Below, piece after piece: positions 45,681 to 58,969 of a DNA stretch of 64,000 nt. The stretch spans positions 2,459 through 66,458 of the forward strand of contig NW_001799166.1 of assembly GCF_000165425.1 (NCBI RefSeq), in the 5' to 3' direction. Source of the DNA: Paramecium tetraurelia. Taxonomy: Eukaryota > Ciliophora > Oligohymenophorea > Peniculida > Parameciidae. Under the pieces are notes generated by a model. That model was not told where the DNA came from and searched no databases. It worked only from the letters and a program-made list of their open reading frames with translations. The stretch's first letter is position 1, and every line of letters starts with the position of its first letter. The translations under genes were made by a program, and so were the position numbers.

Positions 45681-48600
45681 ATGAATAAGAAACACTATGA
45701 AAATCAAAGCAGTTAAATTACAATTTCGGGGTCTTTTTAAAATATGGTCATAAACTTTACATCAATATATTCTCAAATATTTATAATTTACCTTTATATT
45801 CCAGCTCAAGTCCTATCATTTACATCATTTGGAGTTTCTGAAGGAATCATAAACATAGATGTCTCAATTTTAAGTATAATCACTGTAATTATTACAATAA
45901 TCAATTAAATGATAAAACTCTATGTAAGTAACACTTGTTTAGACTTAACAATTAAAGGATACGAAAGGTTATACTTTACCAAGTTTGATTTTTTGAGAGA
46001 AATATTTATACTAATATAATTAATTCTGTTTGGAATCATAACTGATTTTGAGAAGGCTCAAATTATATAGGGAATTTTAACATTGCTTGTTAGCGTAACT
46101 TACATTCTCAATGTGATTGTCGATAAATCCATCATTATTGAAGTCTTTACTTAGATTGTTTTAGTTGCTCACATAAGTATTTTTGCAATAGTTGCTACTT
46201 CTCTACTTTATTATTGGCAATTAGGATTAATTTTAATTCCACTTGGTATTTCTGTTAGTTGGGCGTATCGTTTTCGAGTTATAAGTGATTTATATCAAAG
46301 TATACGAGTCGAAAAAAATGTCTAAAAAATAATACATTATATATCCTATTAAATTAATAATAAACAAAGGAGTTTGGAAAAGATAGATTAAGTTTCACAA
46401 GCTATTTTATTATTTCAACATCGTCAGAAATGCAGTGATTAAAATTGCCATTGTAATTTTACTGAGAATTATACTGAGGATCCGAAGAATGTTCTATTTT
46501 TATCATAAAAGTTACAGAAGAAATTTATTATCTAAAAAATTAAACATTGGAACAAGGAATTAAACTAAAAGAGAGATGTTTCCTCTTATAATACTTGTGT
46601 ATTTTATGTTAGTGCATTAAATCATTTCGGATTCACCACCTTAGCTTTTTAAGAATGCAATCGTTTATTATCATTATCTATACACCAAAATAGGGGATTT
46701 TTGAGTCATAGTGATATTAATTCCATTTCTTAAAGCCATTAATAGAGCATTCCGTCATAATCTTCTGAATCTTAGAATAAAGCTAATCAAGCCAAATTGT
46801 AAGAGATTAATGCTAAATCTATTGAAAAACAATAAAAAATTAAATTAAATATTAGGAGCAACATCTTGGATTTACTTTCTCAAATAAAATTGAAAATTAT
46901 AAGTAAGGATATTAAATTAGAATTACAGAATAATTTCTTAAAACAACAAACAAAATAACAAGAGGAAATTGCTGAAGCCATAGAATTGTATTTGTAAAGT
47001 GAATAGCAAAATTAGATTGTCAAACATAAAATCCTAAAATGTTTGTAATAAAAATTCCAATTTTATAATATGATTCTCAATAAAAAGGGATTGCGATCTC
47101 AATAATTGTTTGATAATGCAAAAATAATATCGAATTCATTTTATAAATTAGAGAAAGAACTATTATTCTAATATTCACAATTCCCTAGTCAGAAGATTCA
47201 ATCAATTAATTGCTTCTTTCAATCAGAAATCCTTAATAATTATTTATCAGCATTTAAACTATCAAATTTCAGTACAATTGCTGATGATAAACTAATTAAC
47301 ATGAAAAAGAATTTGAAAATTAATTTGTTTGGTAAAAATGTAGTTCATATGATCTTGTATTTATCAGATAACTTACAAACATTAAAGATATCCACGTTTA
47401 GTAATAATACTCATTAGTTTTTATTATAAAGTTATGAAGATTTTACAAAATTAAATAAGAATATTGATTTACTATTACCTCAAGCAATAAGAAATGAACA
47501 TTATATGTTAGTGTAAAGATTTATAAATGATGGCAAATGCAAATACTTTAGAAATATTGATATAAGTTTTCTTGAATTATAAAATGGATTCTTAAAGCCA
47601 TTTAATTTAATTATTGATATAGTATTGAATTAAACAGAAAATTTATCATTTGCTGCATTTTTTGAGGAAGTTTCTCTTGGGAATAGTTTCATCATGGTTG
47701 ATGTTAATGGAGTATGTGGTGGTATAACAGCGAATCTATTGGAAAGATCAGGCTGGAAGGCTTCAGAAATTAAGGAAAACTAAAAATTCATTACTACTTA
47801 ATATTAAGTGAATATCAATTGTATAATACCTGATTTTGAGGAATTAAAAATTTCCTCAAAAGACAATAAATTTTATAATGTGTAAATTAAATTACTTAAT
47901 AAAAAACTATTGACTGGATAGGAATCTCGTACGAATTTATCATATCATGAAATGTGGAAACACCTTGAGAATATAACAATATATAGAGGGACCATAATTA
48001 TTTCAAGTAAAGAACTATTTGGATATTATTATCATATAATTGAAATAGAAGACTTAAGGTAGAATTAGACATTATCCCATGTATCTAATTCAGAAGGAAA
48101 AGGATTGACAACCTAATTTGATAATACTAATGAAATTGAAGTCAGTGATCTAGAAGTATCGTAACCAGAAGCAGAAATAAATAAACCATAGTCCTTAAAT
48201 ATTTTTTAACAATCCTTTTCTGAAATTAAATAGGACTTTGATAATAATTCATTTTAGAATCATTAAATACATGTAGAGATGGCTTAAAATTTAATAATTA
48301 ATAAATAATCCTTTGCTGAAAATTTAATTAAATTGAATCAAACTTTCAATGAATAATCATTTGAGAATCATAAAATTATAGATCATAATGCCATCGATAT
48401 TACTCCAAATCAAAGTATTCGTAAGCTGATAGATACAAGTAAATCGTTTGGATAACAGAAGTTCTTTAATTAGGAGATATAGGAACTGGATTAATCTAAT
48501 AGTAAAATAAGTGAGGGATTCCAAAATTAGATGAAGGATGTGAATCAATTATATGACGTTGACTTAAATAAAATTGATAAAGAGATGAGAGAGAACATCA

Positions 48601-50516
48601 AAATGTAATTACAATTGGAAATTGATCAGAAAAATCAACCTAATTAATAAATTGATGATGCTGCTTCTTAAGTTTCTTCATTGATAGGTTTAAAGAAATC
48701 CTTATTCTATAAAAAGTACGAATTAATCAATGGAATTATAGATAGCTCTTTTAGACCTATCTCTTATAAATTTTGTCACATTTTCTTCTTTATTCAACTG
48801 ATTTTAATTTCTACTTATAGTATAATTATTTTATAGAACTTGAACATAGACTTCAATAGATTCATTTAAGAAGTAGATATGCTTTTGTTTAGTTATAGTT
48901 TTATGACTCCTTTTGATGTATTTTTAGCATTAAGATTTTCCACTGTTTACTATTAAGTATAGGTTCCAAGTCAAATGACTGCAGCTGAATATAATGTATT
49001 AACTAATTGGTTATCTAATCATTTGGGAGAGGGATATGATGATATGAAGAAGAATTTCTTAGAATAATTCTCGAATCCTTAATTGTTGGATTTCTTCACT
49101 GATTAAGAATTTGATGTCTAATTCATGAAAGAAAATTCAACTTCGATGGAAATAAAAACACTTTCGTTCAGAGAAACTTTAAATGTGTTACTACAATATT
49201 AATATCAATTTAAAATTGCATATTTACAAAAAACCTCATTAACAAATTAAGCATTTTCTGCTTATCCCTATTTTAATTATTTGGATTTGCATGATAAATT
49301 TGATAACATGACTAATGATATTTTAGAGTACACTAAGGAAAGAAAGCAAATAGTTTAAGATAATTGGCAATCTATCTGGATCCCTTTTTTAGTATTGGAT
49401 GCATTATTTATGATAGCTACCTATTATAATTATAAAGTGTACCTGCAAAATTATGAAAGCTTTCTAAATCTTTTTAAATTCATTGATGAAGTTTGGGTGA
49501 ATAGAGATATGGAGAGATATAAAATTTTAATAAATATTTTGACTAAGAATTCAGATGTCATATTCAAATATCAGTTTGATTTGGAACAAAAAGAGAAATT
49601 CATGATGGCTGAAAAATACAAAAAGGAATCTAAAATAATACATGATTTAAAAAAGAAAAAGAATTATCAAAATTACGATAAGCTCTCTACAATTTATGGG
49701 CTTGTTGGAATTTCATTCGTGTTTTCAGTCTTCTTTATTCCTTCCTTGTTAATCCAATTATAAACCAATAATTATCTATATAAGTATGTGAATACAGCTG
49801 ACTTTTATAAATTTACAGGAGATCTTTGCTTTTAATTACCTGGTATGTTTTCGTAAAGACAATTCTTATATTGGTGGGTAATATACAGTTTAGATGTGAA
49901 GGAAAAACCAAGAATGACAGCTCGACTATTTAATGGTATTGATAATCTTAAATTATTTGATGAACATGTATAACAATTCAATTAGGAAGATTATTTAACA
50001 ACGTAAACTTTCATTGATAAACTAAATTTAATTACAAAAAATTCGGTTTGTAAGTTTTTTACTGGAGATCAATATAATGACTACGCTTTTTATTGTTCGA
50101 GATCTTTTGATGGAGCTTTGGATATGGGTCTCAGCCAAGGTTTGATGTATGTAGCAAATCAATATAAGGTAACATATGCTCTGAATAATTTTACTTCGAT
50201 TAGACAATATTTTAAATATGAGGCAGAGGGTATGTACATTATGGTTAAAGGTATGATTGACTTGGTATCCTCTCTAAAGGAGGCTCTATTATAAGCTACT
50301 AATTCCCATATGGATTAAATTGTTGGCTTAAGCGTTTTTCTGTTGGTGTTCCAATTGTTCCTATTTTTCCTTTAGTATTTTATTTTTCATAAGTATTATT
50401 CAGAGGAATATAATTTGGTGAAAAGGTATATGCTATTATTACCATCATCAACATTATTATTGGATGACAATTTTGAAAGAAACATTAGAATATTCTATGC
50501 ATAATATTAAGTTTGA
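45681..50516 (+). CDS. TmcB-like multi-pass membrane protein, 1,611 aa (second copy)
   Basis: A single uninterrupted exon of 1,612 codons. The N-terminus (MNKKHYENQSSQITISGSF) leads into at least six hydrophobic spans to about residue 215. A Cys/His motif (KCSDQNCHCNF) lies near residue 255, then a long helical region, a PAS-like part near 660-760 (GNSFIMVDVNGVCGGITANL), a Gln/Asn-rich linker, and C-terminal spans including FFFIQLILISTYSIIIL, VGISFVFSVFFIPSLLIQL and VFLLVFQLFLFFLQYFIF. Domain order matches the gene at 32157-37152, so the two are members of one large ciliate family with unknown function. It is followed by HRD1 28 bp downstream. Confidence 0.8.
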
Positions 50517-50544
50517 ATGATGTGTATTATTAATAATATTAAGA

Positions 50545-51918
50545 ATGTTAAAGTTTTACTCTTTTTTCAGCATTGCCCTTACAGTAGGAGCAGTTTACAA
50601 CTCTTTCAGTGCCTATAAGCAATTTTACCCATCAGTCTTATACCTGAGCACAAATAAAATAAATAGAACAATATTAGTAAATTGTGCCATAATGTTTATT
50701 TCCATTTTGATAATGATGTTCTTAAAAATTATGTTCGGAAAAATAAAGGATGTCGAAAAAATAGTATGAATTTATTATTACTAATGAATAGACTGTGATT
50801 GATAAGACAAAGAGGAAAATATTGGAAGTAGCATATTTATTATTCTTCTTTTACGTGTCATTAGATTGGCAATTTATATGTAAAAATGATCACAAACCTT
50901 TTTAGTTTTAATACTATGGCTGATAGCACTATCAATAATTCATTGGATTTCAAAAAAAAGAGCTGGATTTTTGATTGCAGAATCCTCATTAAATTTTAGT
51001 GATCATGTCAAATTGTTGATGACATTCATCATACTATTTTATATTGATATCAAAGTAGCAAATTAGAATTATTTTAGTTAGATAAGTCTCTATTTTTTTT
51101 ATGGAGCAGAGGAGAAATTTTAAGACCTATTGTTTAGTTTTGAATTTGCACTTTTGCCAATTCGAATGGTTCTGCCAGTAATAAAATATTTAATGAATCT
51201 CTTTGAAATTCTAACCTATTCCTAATTCGAATCAAAGCAAACTGTCTTTTCTGCATTAGAAGTCTTATCAAAAATATTAAAATTAATTGTATAAATTATC
51301 CTCTTTCAACAAGTGTTAAACACATAAGGATTTTTGCTCATTTTACTCGTAGATATTATTGGAAATTTGGTTGCTTTGTATAAAAAAATAAAAGCCGTTT
51401 ATAATCAGATTAAGCTAGTGAGAATGATAAATAGGATTTAAGATGTAGAAAAAAATGAATCTCATGATTCCACATGTTTAATCTGTCTTAATGAATTAGA
51501 AAAAGGGAAATTACTATCATGTGGTCATGTTTTCCATAGCAGTTGCTTAAAAACATGGATCTCAGGTAATTAAAATTAATTTTGCCCTAAATGCAAGTCC
51601 ACAATCAAATTAGAGGAGACAAAACTTTAATAAAATGACACTCAGGATATAAGTTCGAAAAAATAAATATTGTTGTAAGAATTAAGGGAGATACGAAGCA
51701 ATATATAAATCTTAAAGAGTTTAAATTAATGTCGAAACTTACAAAATAATGTATAGAATACTTAAGGAATTGGAAATTTGTAATATGCATTACCATGTGA
51801 AGCTTTACAATTTACTACTGGACTCAGTGAAATCAAAAGACAGCAAATGAATTATATGAATAAGATTGTTAGAGCAATAGACTAAGGGGTCATTGGAAGT
51901 CATTTGTTAACAAAATGA
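50545..51918 (+). CDS. HRD1: ER ubiquitin ligase HRD1 (synoviolin) homologue, 439 aa
   Basis: Three exons with introns of 28 and 26 nt give 440 codons. The N-terminus matches HRD1/synoviolin closely (AYKQFYPSVLYLSTNK followed by FGKIKDVEK). Several membrane spans follow (e.g. FLILWLIALSIIHWIS). A RING-H2 finger lies at residues ~300-345: STCLICLNELEKGKLLSCGH, VFHSSCLKTW and FCPKCK, with all eight Cys/His ligands. A Gln-rich cytosolic tail ends the protein. HRD1 ubiquitylates misfolded ER proteins for retrotranslocation and degradation (ERAD). The ATG lies 28 bp after the stop of the TmcB-like gene, on the same strand. Confidence 0.9.
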
Positions 51919-52365
51919 AATATTAGACTGTGTTTTATTTTCATTTAAAATCAATCCAAAAGTATTAATATTCATTTATTATTTAATAATTTTTTCATCA
52001 TTAATATAGTAGAATTATTTTTTATTAAGATGAAAGTAATTATATAGAATAAAAACATATTAATTTTAATGATTTCACATTAAAATAACTTCATGGATAA
52101 ACAACACTACTAAAAATCTGTAATGTAAATATTTGTTGAGTTAACTTTGTAGATTCTAATTTAATTTGTAAAAGAATTGCATGAGAACCTTATTCATGAT
52201 ACGGATAATTAATATATATATCCATATCTTGAAAACAGTTAATAAAAAATAATAAACTTACTTTTGTAAAGTTTTCTTTGATTTTTAGAATTTAATTCTG
52301 TTTAATTTTTAATGAGTATTCCACTTCCTATTGAAATTTAATCTAAAAAGAGTAAAATCTTAGAT
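51919..52365. other. Intergenic, AT-rich; stray open frame
   Basis: About 450 bp downstream of HRD1 and of the small minus-strand gene. Mostly A/T with no supported gene. On the minus strand an open frame continues beyond the stop of the gene at 52366, but it is reached only through a TGA or a frame change, so I do not call it. Confidence 0.4.
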
Positions 52366-52631
52366 TCAGTAAAATTGTTTACAGTATTATGCGATTTGTT
52401 TATAATACATACTATTGTGTAATGGAGAAGAATATTAAAACAATTTACAACAATCATTAAGAGTTTTTCTGTATCTTCTTGTCATTGATCCTCTTCTATT
52501 GACTTCTCAATTAATTATTAAATCAAGGTAAAAGGAACTGTATTTGATTGAACCTCTATTGTTATTTCCTACCTTTAGTTAGTTCTATTATTCTATATTT
52601 GTAAGGCAGAGATATTGGATATTTTATTCAT
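52366..52631 (-). CDS. Small protein, 79 aa (tentative)
   Basis: Two exons with a 26-nt intron (GTCAATAG...ACAAG) give 80 codons. The product reads well: SALQIQNNRTNQRQEITIE, then VPFTLIQQLIEK and RYRKTLNDCCKLFQYSS. Without the splice the frame ends at a TGA after 49 residues, and that same frame continues beyond the TGA with coding-like text, so the 3' structure is uncertain. It is divergent from the giant coiled-coil gene across 84 bp. No family. Confidence 0.45.
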
Positions 52632-52715
52632 TGTTTAAGTTGAATATCCTTTAATTCAATTTTAATTCGATTCTTAATAAATATAATTTATTTGTATAAT
52701 TATAAGGATATCTTG

Positions 52716-55700
52716 ATGCAGCAGTATTTTAATAATGATAATCAAGCTAATTTGCATGTCCTTGTTCATTTTGTAAGGCAAAAAAAGAAAATCCATAGCA
52801 ATCATCTCATGATTGCTATTAAGTAGATAGAGAAAATGAGGCTTTAAAATAAGAGATCTAATAACTATAGGCTTAGCTTCATTATCTGAATTAAAAAGGT
52901 ATTGTAATAATCAATCAAATTTAAAGTGCCAGAATTTCAACAAATATTCAAGGATAATTAGCAAATGAAGAAGGCTCTTGATTAAATGAATTAATCAGTC
53001 AAAGAATATGAGGAAGAAATCTAGCGATAGAAATAAATAATTGATCGCTTGAACCTTGATTTGGATAAGGCAAAAAGAGATAACGAATAATTGTTATAAG
53101 GATTCAATGATATTAAACATCGAGGATTGTCATAAGAACAGAATTTGTAATAAGATAATTAGAGAATGAAACATACAATTGATGGACTGAACAATGATTT
53201 GAGAAATCTACAACAAGAGGTCTATAGATTGCGATCACTTAACGATAAATCAAAATACGTTCAAGAAGAGTCATATCATTATTAATAGGAAAACTAATAA
53301 TATCTTGCCAAAATTAGATAACTGGAGATGCAGATTCGAGATTTAATGTCAAAGGAGGATAATTATATTATGTAGATCAATAAAGCAGCTCAAGGGAATA
53401 ATAATGAGAACATGATATTGAAAGAATAGAATGCATAATTATAGTAGTAGTTGTTACAATTATAAAAACAATATTAAAAGCAATTGGAGGATATGAGTTA
53501 AGAGCGTGATAAAATACTTTCAGATTAGAGAAACACAATTAATATTCAAATTAAAGATCAATTATTAAGAGAACAATAAAAATGGTAGAATGAAAGGGAA
53601 GCTTTATTATAAGAGATTTAACTGCTTAAACAATAATTGAGTTAGAATGAATAGTAAATATTAAGAAAAAGATAATAGATAGAAGAGGAAGTAAATAGAA
53701 ATCAATAATACTTAATTGAATTAGAATAAGGAAATACTCAATTGCAAAATAGATGTAGGGAATTACAAAATTAAATATCTTTAATGGAAAAGGATAAACA
53801 TCGTATAGATTAATATACTAGAAGAATTGATGAATAATAGTAGCAATTAGATTAATTATAGAGATAAATGTATGACTTAACTAACAAATATAATAATTTA
53901 TTACAATAATATGAATAAAAGAAATATCAAAATGAATAATTAAACAGCCAATTAAATATGGTTCAAGAACATGATAAATAGAAAATTATTAATTTGGAAA
54001 AGCAAATTCGAGAACTGTAGGATCAATTGGCAGATACTTAGAGATTGAGATAATAATTGAATTAAATGAATGAGAATTACACTGCATTGCAATTATCTTT
54101 CAAGACTTCTTAGAAGTAATTATAGGATTTCGATGAATTGAATTAAGAATTAATTTAATTGTAGAGAGAATTAGAGTATTACAAATAATAGGATGTAAAA
54201 AACAAATAAGATTTGGATCAATATAAATCATAATTATTAATGATAGAAAATAGGTAAAATTAATAAGCAAATTCAGAATTAGAAAAACTTAAATATCAGA
54301 ATTAACAATTAAATGATGAGCTTAATAATTTAAGAAATACAAATTAATAGTTGACTTTTAAATTTTAATAAGCACAGAACGATTTATAATCATAAAACTA
54401 TGCTTTAAATGAAAGCAACTAGTTGAAAGCCAAAATTAAAGAACTTTTGGACTAGATTTAATATTAATAGATTGAAATTAATAAAAAGGATAAATTAATA
54501 CAAGAATTGTAGATTAAACTTCAACAATAAAATTAGAAGATTGATTTGATAATTACGATGGAGAAGGAGAGAAAGGATTTTGAATATCGAATTATTCAAT
54601 TAGAAAAATAATTGGCTGATTCCAATCTCTACAAATCACAATTTATAGAATTGTAAAGCAAATATGAGAATTTAAGAAAAGACTATGAATTATTAAGGAT
54701 CAAATTAGAAGAATATAATAATATGTAATAGAAGATGGTGTGGTTAGAAAAATAATTAGCAGATGCTAATATTTATAAAACTCAATATTTGGAATTGGAG
54801 AATAAATACAATAATTTAGATGCCAATTATTAATTCAAAATAAGTTAATTGGAGAAATAATTATAAGAAGCAAACATGTACAAAATGCAATATGCAGAAT
54901 TACAAAATAAATATAATTTTATAATTCAAGAAAATGAAATAGTTAAAAAAGACTATGAGTAATTAAGATATAAACTTGAAGAAGTTAACAACTAATTGAT
55001 CATTTCTAAAAAACAAATAACAATTTAGTTCAATACAGAATTTGATGCACTCAAATCAGAAATGTAAACCTGGATTTTGAAATGTAAAACTTACGAAAAC
55101 GAAATCAATTTTCTGAGATCCACAATAAAAGACTACTAAGATAATGATAATGAAAATTTATTAGTGAAAAAGGAATTAGAAAGATGGTAGATAAAGTGTT
55201 CAGAATTGGAAAGAGAAAGATAATAATTAAAGTTAAATTTATAGGAGTTAGATAAACTGAGATATAGAATCAATGATTTAGAAAAGGACAATCAAAATTA
55301 TCAATTTAAGATAGCTAGATTAGAAAAAGAGGCAGATGCTACTCGTTAATAGATAATAATTTTGGAACAATAGAGAACTTAATACGATCTCATTAAAAAA
55401 GATTATGATGCTTTACAGATAAGACTATAAGAGTAAGAAAGAGAGAAGTCGCAATTAAGAAATGAGATGGATATACTTCGACAACAACTACAATAATTTA
55501 AATCACAAGTATAAATGTTGGAATAGGAAAGGAATTAATCTCTTATGAAATTAGAAGAGTCTGATAGAGAGAGACAAGGATTAAAATAATAGATACTGAT
55601 TTTAAATAATACAAAGGTAGAATTAGAAAATATAAGAAGAGAATATGAAAACTTTAAATAAAAGTATGAGCAACTTGATAGAGAAACAATTAGTTTAAGA

Positions 55701-56936
55701 TAATAATTGTAAATCTTAAATAATTAGAAAGGAGAATTTGACAGAATAAAGGTTGAATATTCCTAATTAAAAATAAACGTAGAGGAACAAGATAGGGAAC
55801 ACCTATCTCTAAGATCTTAATTGCAATTGGCCTCTAATTAAAAGAATGATTTGGAAAAGTTTAGATAGGAATACGACATTATAAGAATTAAATTAGAGGA
55901 GAGTGAGAAAGATAAAAATTAAGTAAAATCACAACTTCAAGTTTACATAACTAACATTAATGCTTACAAGGATTAAATAGAACATTTAAATATATAGATA
56001 AGTCAATTCTAATAGGATTTGAGTTCATTTTAATAGTAGGAAATAATGATGAAACGAGAAATAGAAATGCTGATATAGCAGATTGATATTTTCAAAAAGG
56101 ATTAACAGAATAAGTAATAGTAAATTTAGGAGTTTTAATTCAAATACTAAGAGATTCTTCGGGAGTATGAAGTCTTGTAAAGTAAGTAGGTAAATATTGA
56201 CGTGGATGCATTGATGTATGAGATATTTGAACTAAAGAAGCAATTGGTTCAAAAAGAGAAGCAGTATGAAATTGAGAGACAGGAGTATTTAGAGTAGAAA
56301 TTCCAATCGGAGAAGAACATCAAATTAAGAGTGGAGCAGGAGATAAGATAGATAACTGAAAGGTATAATTTTGAGAGGGAGGAATTGAGAAAGTAAATCC
56401 AAGTTGAAAAGCAGTAGAAATTATAGATAGAAACCGAATTGAGACTAAAATATGAGTAGTAGATTTTAATTTTGTAGAAACAAATAAAACCAGTGATTGA
56501 TGTGGATGCTTTGATGTATGACATTTTTGAATTGAAGAAGCAAGTTGTTGCAAAAGATCAATAATTGGAGCAGTTGAAAAAGGAACAGTATTAAATGAGA
56601 TTGCAGATTGAATAGCAGTTCAATCAGTAGAGAATGAAGTTTGAGTCGGAGTTAAGAGTAAAACTGGAGAGGGAATTAAGAATGTCGATAGAGAGTGAGA
56701 TTAGATTTTAGATTGAAAATGATTATAAATTTGATTAGAATATTTAGGATTACATTTTGTAGGTTGAGAAGTGGAAGTCAGTTTGTTAGATGAGGGACGA
56801 AGAGATTGATCATATGAGGGGTTTGTAGCAGGCTTTGAAGGAGAAACTGAATCAATATACTTAGGAGATAGAATCTCTGAAGACTCAGTTGTCAATGTTT
56901 TAAGGGGAGAGGAAGAAGGGATATTAAATAAAATGA
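52716..56936 (+). CDS. Giant coiled-coil protein, 1,389 aa
   Basis: Three exons with introns of 23 and 28 nt near the 5' end give 1,390 codons; the rest is one exon of ~1,340 codons without TGA. The N-terminus has a Cys cluster (FACPCSFCKAKK) that might bind zinc. From residue ~35 to the end the protein is coiled coil rich in Gln (mostly TAA/TAG), Leu, Glu and Lys, with internal repeats of the form LEKQLADANIYKTQYLELE. Near the C-terminus a segment beginning DVDALMYEIFELKKQLV is duplicated 303 bp later. It is probably a structural filament or basal-body scaffold. No named family can be assigned. Confidence 0.85.
56190..56553 (+). repeat. Duplicated segment inside the giant coiled-coil gene
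   Basis: Two related copies of about 60 bp, starting at 56190 and 56493, encode IDVDALMYEIFELKKQLV and IDVDALMYDIFELKKQVV. The copies are offset by exactly 303 bp (101 codons), so a ~100-residue unit was probably duplicated in frame, with the rest of each unit diverged. Confidence 0.7.
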
Positions 56937-57021
56937 TATATTTATAATAATTTTATTGAGGAAAATATTAGAAAGAATTTTGAATATCTAAAAGCATATA
57001 TTAAATTTAAATATAATTAAA

Positions 57022-58843
57022 ATGATTGAGATAGCGGAAAAGGGTGTAACGAGTTTGGAATTGAGCAAGCATTTAATTAAGAGACTAAATTATCCTCAAT
57101 GGAAAAGAATCAGCAGGTTTGAATTTACACAGATATTTTGAAAATATTGATTATATACTTTATACTATAACACGTCAGGCGATTGTTTATTTTAGGTAAA
57201 AACTCTCAACCTACGACTTGAAACATCTAAATACACACGAGAAGGAGTTTCGCGTAGTCTGGTCTCCAAGTCAGCCACCATCGCCATCTAAGGCCATGTG
57301 CGAGTTTTCGTCTGGTGATTCTAGTCCTTGTGATGATGATCAATATTAAGCTAAAATAGAATTCATAGGTACAAAATTATCAATTCGTGATATATGTAAT
57401 TCTGTTCTTAATTCTAATTGCTATGAAATTCGAATTTTAGAACCCACAAAAACAGGAAAATACGAGAAGTTTTAAATTTTTAAATAAATCTTAGAATCCC
57501 TTTGGAGTGGCAAAACTAAAAAGATATAATTCTCTTTTATTATGATTCTTCACTTGAAGCATGTCAAGATAAGCATGCTATTAAAAAGTATTTAAAGGAA
57601 AAGTAAATTTATTTATGTTATTAAAATTATTTATAGATTCAAAGATTATCATTTTATTAATTTTGAAGAAGTCTAGAAGGTATATTTGGCAGGAGAACAA
57701 GCATATGTTATAAGAATAAATGAGGATAAATCAGCCTAATTTTTTTATTATAATATGAATAAAAATTAACCAAAACACAAGAAATATCTTGGGGAGAATT
57801 TTCAAGTAATAAATAATCCTCTATCTTCCAAAGGTTGGAATTTTAAGAAAAATCAGAGACATTAAAATCTAATATAAAATTATCCTAAGATTTCTACCTG
57901 TTTAATTTTATAAGGAGAAAATAGAGAGTATTGTGTATGAAAGAAGGAATGACAAATATTAAATAGACATACGATCATTAAGAGTTGAAGAGTTATTTGA
58001 ATGTATAAGTGATGGATTTATCATAGTCGAAGGATGTAAATATGGAGTGATCTATTGTGACGATTTAAAATAATCCTAAGGTTTGGTAGACATTTTTAAT
58101 AAGTAAAGACCAGAATTTCTATAGTTAGATACTTTTTTGAGAGAAAATTGTCTTAACCAGAAATCATATTAGTGAATGAAGATGGTAAGAAAGTGCCTTA
58201 ACTCTCGAATTTGTCAGAATTTGTGAATCCTCTCTCTATCAACTATGACACTGAAAAATAAATGAAACTTATTCTACAATAAGAAATTGATAAGGAAGTT
58301 CAGGAAAAGATTGAAAGAGTTGAGAAATAAGAGAGATTGGAAAGATAAGAGAAACAAGAGAGAATGGAAAAAGAAAGACTAGAGAAAATTGAGAAAGAAA
58401 AAAGTGAGAAAATAGATAAGGAAAAAGATAGGTCTGATAAACAATTGAGTGGAAGTAAATGATCTTTTTATTAATCCAAGAAAAAAACTATCAAGATATT
58501 AATATCAGCACTGTTGAAATTAATAGCAGCAAAATTCATGAAAGATCAGAAAAATCAATTGAAAGAAATCAAAACTCCTATCATAGCCATTATCATCATA
58601 ATTATAATAATAAATGTATTGAGATAGTAAACCTAATGTAGATGAGAATGGAAGCAGAAACAAAGGCAGGAGATCAAGATCACAATCCAGAAAGAGGAGA
58701 CATAGTTCAAGTGACAGTTCTAAGTTAAAATATATAATTAATTATATAACAGAAAACATCATGATAGAAAACATCGATAGAATCGATATGAGACAAAAAG
58801 AAAATCGGGATGGGAAAACAATAGTAGTAAGACAAGAAAATGA
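57022..58843 (+). CDS. Protein with RS-type C-terminus; 3' frame not closed
   Basis: Seven introns can be placed (79, 26, 34, 28, 23, 26, 29 nt), but the exon sum is two bases over whole codons, so one junction near 58600-58640 is unresolved. The N-terminus is a possible winged-helix (GVTSLELSKHLIKRL). The middle contains LFYYDSSLEACQDKHAIKKY and EELFECISDGFIIVEGCKYG, then a Glu/Lys/Arg coiled coil (RVEKQERLERQEKQERMEKE). The C-terminus is Arg/Ser-rich (GRRSRSQSRKRRHSSSDSSK) and ends with TKRKSGWEN, which resembles a U2AF-ligand motif. A splicing role is suggested only by that tail. I do not recognise the family. The 58.46-58.84 kb part could be a separate gene. Confidence 0.55.
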
Positions 58844-58969
58844 ATAAATTTTACTGTAATTTTAAAACAACAAGGCATTTATAGAAATAGACAATTATTT
58901 TTACAAACAAAACAGTTAAATAAAAATGTAAAAAAAAGTAAAAACAAACAAACAGACTTCCCTCCAATG

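Noticed and set aside
56249-56895. Minus-strand open frames rich in Ser, Ile and Tyr
   Set aside because: They are antisense to the giant coiled-coil gene, whose plus frame is uninterrupted here.
58459-58641. An independent gene starting at an ATG at 58459
   Set aside because: That ATG lies inside the 26-nt intron (GTAAATGATC...AATCCAAG) of the RS-tail gene, so it is better treated as part of the spliced frame.
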